Shown here piece by piece: positions 51,664 through 62,095 of a stretch of DNA of 64,000 nt (positions are counted from its first letter, which is position 1; each line of letters starts with the position of its first letter). The notes below the pieces were generated by a model. The model was not told where the DNA came from. It saw only the letters and a list, made by a program, of their open reading frames with translations, and did no database searches. The stretch spans positions 3,596,001-3,660,000 of the forward strand of contig NZ_CP135918.1 of NCBI RefSeq assembly GCF_032393985.1, in the 5' to 3' direction. Made by a program: the position numbers and the translations under genes. This DNA comes from Fischerella sp. JS2 (lineage in GTDB: Bacteria; Cyanobacteriota; Cyanobacteriia; Cyanobacteriales; Nostocaceae).

Positions 51664-52704
51664 ATGTCAATATCTAAACCTGGCAGCAGCAAGGGAAACT
51701 CTCAAAGAACTATTGAACAACGCTTACAAATACAGCGTTTGCTAGAACCAACTTTGATTGTTTCTTCTAGTGCTGGAACTGATGTGGTTAAGGGATTAAC
51801 TCAAACACCAAAAACCTTGCCACCGCGTTATTTCTATGATGACCGTGGTTCCGATTTATTTGAGCAAATCTGTGAGTTACCCGAATATTACCTAACACGC
51901 ACAGAGACAAAAATTTTGCAAAGCCGTGCTAGTGAAATTGCGGCAATCACAGGCGCATGTGAAATAGTAGAACTGGGTAGTGGCAGTTCTACTAAAACCA
52001 GGATTTTACTAGATGCTTATCAGCAACAAGGACTACCTCTGCATTACTTACCAATTGATGTCAGTGCTGGTATGCTCGAAAGTAGCGCCCTGTCCCTACT
52101 AGCAGACTATCCCTCACTACAAGTTTATGCACTGGCAGGAACCTACGAATTAGCGCTTTCTCAAATTGAACCCAGCCAGTTACCCAGTCGCATGATTTGT
52201 TTTATTGGTAGCACTTTGGGTAATTTGAATCCACAAGAGTGTGATGTGTTTCTATCCCAAGTCAAAGCTGCTTTGCAAGCGGGAGAATATTTTTTATTGG
52301 GGGTAGACTTACAAAAACCAAAACATATTCTGGAAGCTGCCTATAACGACAACCAAGGAGTAACAGCAGCATTTAACTTGAATATGTTAGAGCATCTCAA
52401 CTGGCGGTATGAGGGTAATTTTGATCCCACCCAATTTGAACACTGGGCATTTTATAACGAAACTGAACATCAAATTGAGATGCATCTCAAAAGTAAGCGA
52501 TCGCAAACTGTCGAGTTACGCACCCTCAAACTCAATGTTCATTTTGAACCAGGTGAAACTATCCGTACCGAAATTTCCCGGAAATTCAGCCTCAACAGCA
52601 TCCAGCAAGAACTAAAAGCCAAAGATTTAGTACCACAAAAAGTGTGGACTGACGCAAACCAGTTGTTTGGCTTATTGCTGTGTCAGTTGCAAAATCGGGG
52701 ATAG
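51664..52704 (+). CDS. egtD: EgtD, L-histidine N-alpha-methyltransferase
   Basis: A 346-residue methyltransferase that trimethylates histidine to hercynine, the first step of ergothioneine synthesis. Typical motifs: PPRYFYDDRGSDLFEQICEL PEYY, the SAM motif VELGSGSSTKTRILLDA, IGSTLGNLNP and LLGVDLQKP, followed by the histidine-binding region. Usually paired with egtB, which is not in this window; either it lies elsewhere or another enzyme (EanB-type) acts. GGAGGGTGA just before the ATG is a strong ribosome binding site. The repeat-rich spacer after it ends before the permease gene. Confidence 0.93.
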   Translation: MSISKPGSSKGNSQRTIEQRLQIQRLLEPTLIVSSSAGTDVVKGLTQTPKTLPPRYFYDDRGSDLFEQICELPEYYLTRTETKILQSRASEIAAITGACEIVELGSGSSTKTRILLDAYQQQGLPLHYLPIDVSAGMLESSALSLLADYPSLQVYALAGTYELALSQIEPSQLPSRMICFIGSTLGNLNPQECDVFLSQVKAALQAGEYFLLGVDLQKPKHILEAAYNDNQGVTAAFNLNMLEHLNWRYEGNFDPTQFEHWAFYNETEHQIEMHLKSKRSQTVELRTLKLNVHFEPGETIRTEISRKFSLNSIQQELKAKDLVPQKVWTDANQLFGLLLCQLQNRG

Positions 52705-52844
52705 GAGAGCGGGAAGCGGGGACAAAGAGGACAAGGAGGAGTAAATTCTCCTCACACTCCTCACACTCCCCCTACTCCACCCTTCGGGAAGCCGCTTGCG
52801 CGTCTACACACTCCTCCCTATCCCTGATCCCCAGTCCCCGATCC
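52705..52844. repeat. Low-complexity spacer repeats after egtD
   Basis: CTCCTCACACTCCTCACACT and TCCCCCTACTCCACCCTTCG units, then GAAGCCGCTTGCGCGTCTAC and CCCTGATCCCCAGTCCCCGA. Belongs to the same spacer-repeat families seen near 21186 and 47910. No gene. Confidence 0.6.
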
Positions 52845-54776
52845 CTACCCCCCTACATGAATACCGGGACGGCGTTCAGGGTTTTTCTCAGCTTTACGGA
52901 GGACTTCACGGGTAACAACAGCTATATCTCCTTCTCCAAAGAGGATAAAGCGCAGCAAATATTGGATAGGATTACCTTCTATCCAACCAAAGTAGGCGTG
53001 CGGTAGTTTGCCGGTTTGATCCCGGATATATAAAAGAATAGCTGCGATCGCATTTGGTACAGCAGTGCCTCTAGCCCGCAAAATACGATATTTACCGACT
53101 TGTACTCCCCTTACGTGAATTCTTTCTGAAAAAACTGAGGCGTCAGATATTTGAATTTCCAAAAATAGAATCGAATCAGTTTGGGGAATATGATTGTCCT
53201 CACGTACTTCCTTTTCTTTTAAGAAGTACTCTCGTTCATCTCCTTCACCTAAGCGATTGGCAATCAGTCGGATCGTACCTTGATGTTCTTCTTCTTCAGC
53301 TATGAAACGACGAGCTGTTTCGTCCATTTCTATTCGCTCTACTCGCAGTTCCGTTGAACGCCAGACTCGGGAAATCAACGAGGTAATGATAATTGTACCG
53401 ATGAAAAAGGCAGCGATTTGAATACCTTCTGGTCTTTCAATAATGTTAACAATGGTGGTATAAACAAACAGCAGTGTAATCGCACCAAAGGATAATATTC
53501 CTCGGGTTGCTCGCCGACGGCGAGCAGCTAGAGTCACAGCCAAGGCAGCAGAAGTCATTAATACTAACACCCCTGTAGCATAGGCTCCACCTTGAGCTTC
53601 CACGTCTGCTTGAAAGAGAATCGTCACCACAAAAGCGATCACTGTATACACTAACACCAAAGGTCGGATCATGCGTGTCCAATCTGGGGCCATGCCATAG
53701 CGTGGTAGGTAACGAGGGACAATATTCAATAGCCCAGCCATTGCGGATGCACCAGCAAACCACAAGATAAAAATCGTACTTAAATCATAAATAGTGCCAA
53801 AGCCATCCCCTAAATAACCATGAGCCAGGTATGCAAGGGCGCGTCCGTTAGCTTTACCTCCTGTTTGAAATTCTGCGGCAGGAATAAGTAGAATTGTCAC
53901 CAAGCTACTGGTAATTAAGAAGAAGCTCATAATTACCGCCGCCAGAGTCAGCAGTTTATGGGTGTTACGAATCCGTCCTCGGGGGTTTGCTTCTGTTTCA
54001 TGTTGAGTCCCCTTCACCAAGGGCATAACCGCCACCCCAGTTTCAAAACCAGATAATCCTAATGCTAATTTAGGAAATACCAGTGCAGCTGCACCTATCA
54101 TGATGAAAGGGTTTTGATAATTAGCAAATAACACCTTCTGCCAATTAAAAATCACAGATGGCTGTTGGAAGACCTGGTATACACCAACACTAATCGTGAT
54201 TAAGTTCAGCAACAAATATGTAGCAACCAAAAAAACGGCAAGACCGATCGCTTCTTTGAAACCTCTTAAAAATACGCCACCAAGCAATGCTATCAGGATA
54301 AGCGTAATACTGACTGATTGATTGTGTAAAAACTGTGGTACAAGAGGATTTTCAATAATGTGGGCTGTAGCATCGGCAGCGGAAAGGGTGATCGTGATGA
54401 TAAAATCAGTTCCTGCAAAGCCAAGTAAACATAAGACAAACAGCTTACCTTGCCACCAAGGAAGGAGATTTTCAAGCATGGCGATCGATCCCTCTCCATG
54501 AGGACTGGTTGCAGCAACTCGACGATATATAGGTAATGCACCAAACAGCGTCAGCAAAACTAGAATCAAAGTAGCTAAAGGAGACAACGCCCCCGCAGCG
54601 ATAGCAGCGATCCCAGGCTGGTACCCCAGCGTTGAGAAATAATCTACCCCCGTCAGGCACATTACCTGCCACCAAGGATGTTGAGGATGTTCTCCTGTAT
54701 CGCTGTGTTCTTCTTTGAGTAACCAGCGCATTACTTGTTTGCGATGTTGTTCGGGCGGGATAATAGGCCCAGCCAT
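52845..54776 (-). CDS. APC-superfamily permease
   Basis: A 643-residue protein with 12 or more membrane segments over the first ~450 residues (for example [60 protein letters not shown]), then a soluble C-terminal domain of ~170 residues ending with RRPGIHVGG. The C-terminal part may be regulatory. It belongs to the amino-acid/polyamine/organocation superfamily; substrate unknown (amino acids or related cations). Start ATG 54776 has AGGAG upstream; a TTG at 54782 is less likely. Single gene upstream of ilvC on the same strand. Confidence 0.82.
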   Translation of the reverse strand: MAGPIIPPEQHRKQVMRWLLKEEHSDTGEHPQHPWWQVMCLTGVDYFSTLGYQPGIAAIAAGALSPLATLILVLLTLFGALPIYRRVAATSPHGEGSIAMLENLLPWWQGKLFVLCLLGFAGTDFIITITLSAADATAHIIENPLVPQFLHNQSVSITLILIALLGGVFLRGFKEAIGLAVFLVATYLLLNLITISVGVYQVFQQPSVIFNWQKVLFANYQNPFIMIGAAALVFPKLALGLSGFETGVAVMPLVKGTQHETEANPRGRIRNTHKLLTLAAVIMSFFLITSSLVTILLIPAAEFQTGGKANGRALAYLAHGYLGDGFGTIYDLSTIFILWFAGASAMAGLLNIVPRYLPRYGMAPDWTRMIRPLVLVYTVIAFVVTILFQADVEAQGGAYATGVLVLMTSAALAVTLAARRRRATRGILSFGAITLLFVYTTIVNIIERPEGIQIAAFFIGTIIITSLISRVWRSTELRVERIEMDETARRFIAEEEEHQGTIRLIANRLGEGDEREYFLKEKEVREDNHIPQTDSILFLEIQISDASVFSERIHVRGVQVGKYRILRARGTAVPNAIAAILLYIRDQTGKLPHAYFGWIEGNPIQYLLRFILFGEGDIAVVTREVLRKAEKNPERRPGIHVGG

Positions 54777-54879
54777 CAACAATACTCCTATCAGGGCGCG
54801 TACTAAAAAAGATAATAACTGGAGTTTGAGCGATTACCTTTCTTTCCACAGTTAAACATCTTCAGCTTGGTAACGTCTT

Positions 54880-55078
54880 GCTTGAAAGTAAGGCAGAAGG
54901 CAGGAGGCAAAAGGGGTAAAATTTTTCATGTTTAGTTGTGTACCAACGTTCATGATATATATACTTCCAACCTTCTGCCACGGCATTTCTTGTTCGCCCG
55001 CAGCTTTGCAACCCGCACCTCCTCTGCCTTCTGCCCTGGTGCCTTCTGCCCTGGTGCCTTCTGCCCTTCTGCCTTCTA
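54880..55078. repeat. GCAGAAG/CTTCTGCC tracts between the permease and ilvC genes
   Basis: CTTCTGCCCTGGTGCCTTCT units (about 55020-55078) and AGGCAGAAGGCAGGAGGCAA (about 54890-54912). The minus-strand frame across them encodes only repeat-like Gly-Thr-Arg-Ala-Glu strings and is not a gene. Confidence 0.7.
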
Positions 55079-55081
55079 TAG

Positions 55082-56122
<1,041 letters not shown>

Positions 56123-56135
56123 TTATTTTACCCGA

Positions 56136-57008
56136 TTATGACGCTGTTTCTTGATCTATTATTTGTACTTCCTGAGCAGATAATTTTAGATCCACAGCAC
56201 GTACGGAATCTTCTATGCTAGAAACTTTACTTGCACCTGGAATGGGTAAGATACAAGGCGATTTTGCCAGTAACCATGCTAGTACAATACAGTACACTGA
56301 TATGCCTTTTGTTTTGGCTAACTGAGCGATCGCTGGGATGTCTTGTAAATTCTCATGGCGACGACTACCACCGAAGGGACTCCAAGGTAAAAAAGTTAAA
56401 CCTTCAGTCTCACAATACTCTAGTACCCCGTCAAATTCTGGCTGTCGCTGCCAAGGATTGTATTGATTCTGCACCGAGACGATATCAACTACATCCCGCG
56501 CCCTTTTGATTTGTTCTACAGAAAAGTTGGAAACCCCCACAAATCTGATTATTCCAGCTCTGAGTGCTTCTTTTGCTGGTGTGAGGGATTCTTCAATGGT
56601 GTACTCAGGATCAGGTGCGTGGTATTGCCATAGATCAATGGGTTTATTGCCACCCAAAGCCTCAAAGCTAATGCGAATAGTTTCTCGCAGGTGATTAGGG
56701 TTTCCATTGCGTGTCCAACTACCATGAGGACGCATTAAGCCACCCTTAGTTGCTACCATCACATTACTGGTATCACCATTGTAACTTTGCAAAGCTTTGT
56801 GAATTAGTCGCTCATTGTGGTGCTTGTCTGTTTCGTCTTGACAGTAAGAATCAGCAGTATCAATAAAAGTGACTCCCAACTCCAAAGCGCGCTGAATAAC
56901 ATTGATTGACTGTGACTCTGGAGGGCGGTTGCTTAACGACATCGGCATCCCCCCCAAACCAATGGTACTTACATAAACACCTGTGTTGCCTAGTTGTTTT
57001 GTTTCCAT
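56136..57008 (-). CDS. Aldo/keto reductase
   Basis: A 290-residue NADPH-dependent (beta/alpha)8 enzyme. Visible motifs: GNTGVYVSTIGLGGMPMS, the catalytic Asp/Tyr region FIDTADSYCQDETDKHHNE, WQYHAPDPEYT and the C-terminal IPGASKVSSIEDSVRAVDLK cofactor site. It matches the AKR group with the GNxG start. Substrate (aldehydes or ketones) unknown. Start ATG 57008 chosen; an upstream start adds 12 Arg/Leu residues. Upstream spacer is long and AT-rich. Confidence 0.85.
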   Translation of the reverse strand: METKQLGNTGVYVSTIGLGGMPMSLSNRPPESQSINVIQRALELGVTFIDTADSYCQDETDKHHNERLIHKALQSYNGDTSNVMVATKGGLMRPHGSWTRNGNPNHLRETIRISFEALGGNKPIDLWQYHAPDPEYTIEESLTPAKEALRAGIIRFVGVSNFSVEQIKRARDVVDIVSVQNQYNPWQRQPEFDGVLEYCETEGLTFLPWSPFGGSRRHENLQDIPAIAQLAKTKGISVYCIVLAWLLAKSPCILPIPGASKVSSIEDSVRAVDLKLSAQEVQIIDQETAS

Positions 57009-57665
57009 GTTTATGGCTACGGTTTTCAGTACTCTTAACCTCACTTTAGCGCTTTCGGGAAGCAGAATGATGAGAAACGTAGTCTCTTCATAGCTGGTTA
57101 TTTGCAGTATTTATGGAAGCGATCGCTTTTAATAGCCTTTGACTCTATGTCAATTAAATTACTCAATTAAAAATAGGTGTAAATATTTCAGAGTAGAGAG
57201 GTCTTGTAATACAAAATTTTATGTGTCTAGTGACACAATTGTTCATGATTACTTAATCAAGAAAATAAAGTATTTTTTGTTGCTACTTAAGTATTAGATT
57301 ATTTTTATACAAGCTGCTATTAAATACTTAATAACTTGATTGTTGAGATCACAATATCTATAATTCTGTTAAAATCAAGAAGTTTTGACCTATTCATAAA
57401 TTTAGAAATAAGTAAAATTATCATCAGTATAATAGCGGAAATTTTTTCAGTATATTAATTTACATATAAATAATTCTTAAGCAGTATCATAATTTTATGA
57501 TAGGGAATAAATTTATGTAAAACTCTATGAAAAATAGAACAAGCAAAAAAAATTACTTCAATAAAGCTTCATAAAACTGTAAGTAAACTTTGAGTTATAT
57601 TATGTGACGCTACTAAGAATATCTATCTCATTTATAAGGATCCGTAATTTTTCTGGAGGCGAAAT
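57009..57665. other. Long AT-rich spacer before a transposase gene
   Basis: About 650 bases, strongly AT-rich from 57170 on, without HIP1 sites apart from one near 57119 (GCGATCGC). It may contain the left end of the insertion sequence, but I could not find a convincing inverted repeat matching the sequence after 58760. TCTGGAGGCG just before 57666 is the transposase ribosome binding site. No RNA gene recognised. Confidence 0.4.
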
Positions 57666-58760
57666 ATGGCGCAACCCAGGGAAGCAGCTACTACCCTCAC
57701 TTTTGTGGATAACTATTGTGCAACCTACAAGCATCTTTTTCCAGAAGTGAGAAGTTTTGAATTTTTCAAGTGGTTGCATTTAGGCTTGGTTTCTGATGTT
57801 AGTCGCAAAAGTTTGCCTGCGATCGCAAAATATTTAGGATTAAATAATCAAGCTTTACTCCATTTTGTTACCGAATCACCCTGGCAACTCAACGAACTCA
57901 GAAATCAAAGATTATCAATTATTCGTCAAGTTTTACAAGGAAGGAGTTTTACTTTAATTATTGATGATACTGGAGATAAAAAAAAAGGTAAAACAACAGA
58001 TTATGTAGACAAACAATATATTGGTAACTTAGGTACAGTTGAAAATGGAATTGTTTCGGTAAATGCCTATGCTTTCCTAGATGGTTTAATTTTTCCTCTC
58101 ATATTTAAAGTTTTCAGACCGCTAAAAAGATTAAAAGCGGGAGATACTTTTAAAACTAAGCCCCAATTAATTGCTGAGATAATTCAAGAACTACAAAAAG
58201 GAGGATTCACCTTTGACTTGGTATTAGCAGATACTGTCTATGGAGAGTGTGATACCTTAATGAATATTTTAAATGAATATCAACTTAATTTCATTGTTGC
58301 AATTAGAAGTAATATTGGTTTTTGGTTAGCCCCTAGCCAGAAGATGAGGTACACCAGTTGGAAAAAATTTCATCGAATTTTCAGTAACGGCAAAACAGAA
58401 CAAAGCTATATTCGTGAAATTATCTTTGGTAGCCGTCGAGAACTAAGGTATTGGCAAATTACAAACAATAGGGAACAATCTGCTGAGAATTTTACTTTGT
58501 TTTTAATGAGTAATTTACCAAAGTCTATTACTTCAGTAGTAGATAACCCCTATGGATTAATAACTTGGCTGGAGTATGGCTGTAAACACAGTAAAAACTA
58601 CATAGGTTGGTCAGATTTCCGTATCACTAATTATGAGCAAATAGAACGTTGGTGGGAAATTGTGTCTAGTGTTTACTGTATGTTGAGTATGCAATTTCAT
58701 CTTTTCCAGCAAAAGTCTCATCAAGCGATTCACAACCAAAACACTGAACTTATCGCATAA
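57666..58760 (+). CDS. IS701-like (IS4-group) DDE transposase
   Basis: A 364-residue DDE transposase. The N-terminal part includes RKSLPAIAKYLGL, and the catalytic acidic residues are in LIIDDTGDKKKGKTTDYVDK (first D), VLADTVYGE (second D) and the YREK-like end SDFRITNYEQIERWWEIV with the E. This fits IS701-family proteins. The C-terminus stops soon after WWEIV..MLSMQFHL, where family members normally run on by ~50 residues, so the 3' end may be truncated. No flanking direct repeats were found. Base composition is more AT-rich than the neighbours. Confidence 0.8.
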   Translation: MAQPREAATTLTFVDNYCATYKHLFPEVRSFEFFKWLHLGLVSDVSRKSLPAIAKYLGLNNQALLHFVTESPWQLNELRNQRLSIIRQVLQGRSFTLIIDDTGDKKKGKTTDYVDKQYIGNLGTVENGIVSVNAYAFLDGLIFPLIFKVFRPLKRLKAGDTFKTKPQLIAEIIQELQKGGFTFDLVLADTVYGECDTLMNILNEYQLNFIVAIRSNIGFWLAPSQKMRYTSWKKFHRIFSNGKTEQSYIREIIFGSRRELRYWQITNNREQSAENFTLFLMSNLPKSITSVVDNPYGLITWLEYGCKHSKNYIGWSDFRITNYEQIERWWEIVSSVYCMLSMQFHLFQQKSHQAIHNQNTELIA

Positions 58761-58871
58761 CACAATACTCTATGGACTTGTAGCAGCTTTTTACCTGAGG
58801 TTTCGGAAATCGGGATCTTTGCTGCTGTATTTACAATCAAGCAGTCAGTTGCATTGTTTGATGAAAAACTT

Positions 58872-59276
58872 ATGAAGGCATCATTGCACAATCGTTTAGG
58901 TATAGGAAAAAGCACATTCACATTGATAGCTATTGCCAGTGTTGCGGGTGTGATGACTTTTGGTAATCCTGATAATAATACCTATATTAATTATGCCGCA
59001 GAACGACTCACCAGCGAAATCCAGAACGCTGTTTGCCAAGGGCCACAGTTACCACAAGGCCAGTTGTGGGAGGATATAAGCAAACTTACAGCCAATACCT
59101 GTAAATCGGGATTAGCAACGGGAATAAATTTTCAAAGTAATAACATTAAAGATTTTATCGCCACATCAACCGAGCGTCAAAACTTTGTAGTTTTTAGTAT
59201 CTACTCTACCAAAATACCTGGATACAACTTTAAAACCATTGGTGCATTTGGAAATTTTTTCACATTTCAAAAATAG
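58872..59276 (+). CDS. DUF4359 domain protein
   Basis: A 134-residue protein with one N-terminal transmembrane helix (TFTLIAIASVAGVMTFGNP) and a small extracytoplasmic domain with two cysteines that may pair (NAVCQGP and ANTCKSG), ending in FVVFSIYSTKIPGYNFKTIG. It matches the DUF4359 pattern. Start ATG 58872; an upstream TTG would add six residues. It lies immediately downstream of the transposase gene and could lie under its transcription. Function unknown. Confidence 0.75.
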   Translation: MKASLHNRLGIGKSTFTLIAIASVAGVMTFGNPDNNTYINYAAERLTSEIQNAVCQGPQLPQGQLWEDISKLTANTCKSGLATGINFQSNNIKDFIATSTERQNFVVFSIYSTKIPGYNFKTIGAFGNFFTFQK

Positions 59277-59300
59277 GTCTTGATAACTGATAACTGTACA

Positions 59301-59320
59301 GACGCGATGTTCCTCGCGTC
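59301..59320. repeat. GACGCG hairpin repeat copy, inverted
   Basis: GACGCGATGTTCCTCGCGTC, the reverse complement of the other copies (34173, 37878, 8676, 19874). It lies between convergent genes. Confidence 0.8.
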
Positions 59321-59336
59321 TCTAACTGATAACTGT

Positions 59337-60029
59337 TCACTGTTCATTAGATATCCCAAAGCGATATCCTTTACCATAAACACTATGAATTAATTGAATT
59401 TCACCAGTTAACTCAATCTTGCGCCGCAACAGACGTACTAACGCAGCAATGACATTACTACTCGGTTGCTCGTTATCTTGCCACAAATATTGCATAATTT
59501 GGGTGTGGGTCAGAAGTTTGCCAGTATTTTCCATAAAATATTGCAGCAACTGACTTTCTTTTTGTGATAATTCTATTACTCGTCCTTGACGATAGGCGAC
59601 TTGATTTTCTGGGTCAAGTTCTAGATCAGCCACTGTCAAGCGAAGTGTGGGTGTACCCGGTATCTGAGAAGCGGAACGTCGTAACAAAGCACGGACTCTT
59701 GCTAGTAACTCTCGCAGTTCAAAAGGCTTAACTATATAGTCATCTGCACCAGCATCTAAACCTTCAACTCGGTCATCAAGAGTATCTTTCGCAGTCAGAA
59801 ATAATACAGGAGTAGTAATCCCTCGCCTGCGTAATTCTTGACATATCTCCAATCCCGTTTTTCCAGGTAGCATCCAATCTAAAATCAGCAAGTCGTAATT
59901 GCTGGTTTGTGCCAGTTGACTGCCACTTGTACCATCATAAGCAGCATCGACACTGTATCCTTCACGACTTAAAATCCGACTCAAAGGGTCAGTCAATTCT
60001 ATTTCGTCATCAACTACTAAAATTCGCAT
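59337..60029 (-). CDS. rppA: OmpR/PhoB-family response regulator, RppA-like
   Basis: A 230-residue two-component response regulator. The receiver has acidic residues D7-D8, the phospho-acceptor D51 in LLILDWMLPGKTG, and K in DDYIVKPFELREL. A winged-helix DNA-binding domain fills ~125-230 (VIELSQKESQLLQYFMENTG, SSNVIAALVRLLRRKI). The sequence is close to cyanobacterial RppA/ManR-like regulators, which respond to redox or metal; the symbol is provisional. No histidine kinase gene is adjacent. Start ATG 60029 gives MRILVVDDE; the longer reading overlaps the divergent hisG gene. Confidence 0.82.
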   Translation of the reverse strand: MRILVVDDEIELTDPLSRILSREGYSVDAAYDGTSGSQLAQTSNYDLLILDWMLPGKTGLEICQELRRRGITTPVLFLTAKDTLDDRVEGLDAGADDYIVKPFELRELLARVRALLRRSASQIPGTPTLRLTVADLELDPENQVAYRQGRVIELSQKESQLLQYFMENTGKLLTHTQIMQYLWQDNEQPSSNVIAALVRLLRRKIELTGEIQLIHSVYGKGYRFGISNEQ

Positions 60030-60096
60030 GAGCAGCCAACAATACTTTGGAATCAGCTTTCCTGTATTATTATCATGCTGACCGCTAACGCTATTT

Positions 60097-60741
60097 ATGC
60101 TTACTGTTGCACTGCCTAAAGGGGAACTTCTCAAACATAGCATCCAACTGCTACAAACTGTAGGGCTGGACTTTAGTGCGTTTTTAGACTCTAGTAACCG
60201 ACAATTACAAATGACTGATACTAATGGCAAAGCAAAAGGACTACTAGTCAGAGGACAAGATGTGCCAGTTTACGTAGAATATGGTCAGGCACAAGTGGGT
60301 ATTGTTGGTTACGATGTACTGCGCGAGAAAAAGCCGCAAGTAGCACAGTTAGTGGATTTACGGTTTGGGTATTGCCGGATGTCGGTAGCAGTCAAACAAT
60401 CCAGTCTTTATCGATCGCCCCTAGATTTACCAGCTCATGGTAGAGTTGCATCCAAATATGTTAACTGTGCGCGAGAATATTTTCATAGTTTGGATTTACC
60501 TGTGGAAATTGTGCCTTTGTATGGTTCCGTAGAACTAGGGCCAATCACAGGTATGTCTGAAGCGATCGTTGATATAGTCTCCACAGGCAGGACATTACGC
60601 GAAAATGGTTTGATGGAAATTGCAGTACTGTATGAAAGTACAGCGCGGTTGATTGCCCATCCTTTAAGCTATCGCCTCAACACAGATAATCTTAGTAATT
60701 TGATAGCTAAAGTGCGTAAGGTCACATTAGCAAGTGTATAA
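60097..60741 (+). CDS. hisG: ATP phosphoribosyltransferase, short form
   Basis: A 214-residue HisG_S catalytic subunit for the first step of histidine synthesis. Motifs: [47 protein letters not shown], the PRPP loop [15 protein letters not shown]. The short form needs HisZ as regulatory partner, not seen here. Histidine is also the substrate of EgtD encoded 8 kb away. Divergent from rppA across 67 bases, which must hold both promoters. Confidence 0.95.
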   Translation: MLTVALPKGELLKHSIQLLQTVGLDFSAFLDSSNRQLQMTDTNGKAKGLLVRGQDVPVYVEYGQAQVGIVGYDVLREKKPQVAQLVDLRFGYCRMSVAVKQSSLYRSPLDLPAHGRVASKYVNCAREYFHSLDLPVEIVPLYGSVELGPITGMSEAIVDIVSTGRTLRENGLMEIAVLYESTARLIAHPLSYRLNTDNLSNLIAKVRKVTLASV

Positions 60742-60828
60742 ATCAGGACTTAGTGCCTTGGTGATGTAAATTAACCACAAAGACATCAAGCAAAGTCTGA
60801 ATTGATTTGAACTTTACCAGGACTAGCA

Positions 60829-61536
60829 ATGAATCAGACCATAGATTTTGATACTAACCCAACAGTTGCTGCTAGCGAATATGACAACATGGCACGTATG
60901 GCACTGCCTGGTTATGAAATAATGCATACAATGGTGTTGGCTTGTTTGCGATCGCATCTGCCAGAAAAAGCAAATCTCTTGATTGTCGGTGCTGGTACGG
61001 GGATGGAGTTAGTGAGATTTGCTCAAGTTAATCGAGAGTGGCAAATGTTAGGTGTAGATCCATCTGCTAATATGCTGGCTGTTGCCCAAGAGAAAATACA
61101 GCAGCATAACTTATCTGAACAAATCAAATTATTTCAGGGATATACCCACGATTTACCGACTACGACTTTATATGATGCGGCAACTTCTATTTTGGTGATG
61201 CATTTTATCCCAGATGATGGGAGTAAGTTAGCTTTTCTCCAAAGTATTGCCCAACGTTTGCAATCATCTGCTGTTTTTATTTTGGTAGATGTGTTTGGTG
61301 AAACAAACACTCGTGAATTTGAGCAGACTGTTTCTTTCGTAAAAAAATATTGGGAAGAAATGGGGATACCGCCCCAGAAAATGACACAATTGCTAGAAAG
61401 GATCAATGATGGTGTTCATTTGATTAGCGAAGCCAGGGTCTTGGAATTATTGCAGCAAGCTGGCTTTAGCAGTGTGATGCGATTTTATACAGGTCTTTGG
61501 GTTGGCGGTTGGGTGGCGATAAAAAATAGAGATTGA
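60829..61536 (+). CDS. Class I SAM-dependent methyltransferase
   Basis: A 235-residue Rossmann-fold methyltransferase. Motif I is LLIVGAGTGMELVRFA, the acidic residue after strand 2 is in MLGVDPSANMLAVA, and the TSILVMHFIPDDG motif is post-III. It is of the Methyltransf_25/31 type; substrate unknown. No adjacent biosynthetic genes. It ends 29 bases from a convergent small-protein gene. Confidence 0.82.
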   Translation: MNQTIDFDTNPTVAASEYDNMARMALPGYEIMHTMVLACLRSHLPEKANLLIVGAGTGMELVRFAQVNREWQMLGVDPSANMLAVAQEKIQQHNLSEQIKLFQGYTHDLPTTTLYDAATSILVMHFIPDDGSKLAFLQSIAQRLQSSAVFILVDVFGETNTREFEQTVSFVKKYWEEMGIPPQKMTQLLERINDGVHLISEARVLELLQQAGFSSVMRFYTGLWVGGWVAIKNRD

Positions 61537-61565
61537 GAAAGCAGCGATCGCCACCAAGCCGATAA

Positions 61566-61808
61566 TTAGTTTTGCTGGGCATCATGAATGACAAAGAGAA
61601 TTGATCCAACCGTAAATAGCAAACTGGCTGATAAATGCAAAGCAACGTGTAACGAAAAACCTTCTGTGAGTTCAACAATTGCATCAATCTGAAAAATCAA
61701 TGAACCGATCAAAAATAACCAACTGACGAGTGTGAGAAGAACGTTGTCTGGTTTATTTTTGTCTACAGTTGTCGTTTGCGCTGTTTGCTTTTCAAAGGTC
61801 TGTAGCAT
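61566..61808 (-). CDS. Small membrane protein, YrhK-like
   Basis: An 80-residue protein with two hydrophobic segments (LLTLVSWLFLIGSLIFQIDA and HLSASLLFTVGSILFVI). The WLFLIGSLIFQIDA pattern resembles YrhK-domain proteins. Function unknown. The ATG at 61808 is preferred over a TTG at 61829. Convergent with the methyltransferase gene. Confidence 0.65.
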   Translation of the reverse strand: MLQTFEKQTAQTTTVDKNKPDNVLLTLVSWLFLIGSLIFQIDAIVELTEGFSLHVALHLSASLLFTVGSILFVIHDAQQN

Positions 61809-61829
61809 AGTTATACCGTTTAACTGCAA

Positions 61830-62095
61830 GTCTGATACATTTGGCTATCAGATAAGGAAGATAAGGGGGAGGATTTGTATCAAGAATAGGACTGCGCACA
61901 GTCTACAAACCCTTGGCGTCTGCCGTTCCGGTAGACACGAAGTGGCTTCTGAAAGTAGCCGCTAGCGCGTCTAAGGCGTCTTAGTGGTTCAATAAATTAA
62001 GCTTTTTGTACTTTTTGTCAATTCTTGGGTAAAAGTCTTGAAGAATTTTATGAAATGGTATATTTCCTTCTGCCCTCTGCCCTCTGCCTTCTACT
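61830..62095. repeat. Spacer with GAAGTGGCTTC and CTTCTGCC repeats
   Basis: Contains GACACGAAGTGGCTTCTGAA, AGCCGCTAGCGCGTCTAAGG and near 62068-62093 CTTCTGCCCTCTGCCCTCTG. These match spacer families seen elsewhere. No gene. Confidence 0.6.

Noticed and set aside
57009-57665. Transposon left end or small RNA gene in the AT-rich spacer
   Set aside because: No inverted repeat matching the right side and no recognisable RNA structure could be seen by eye.
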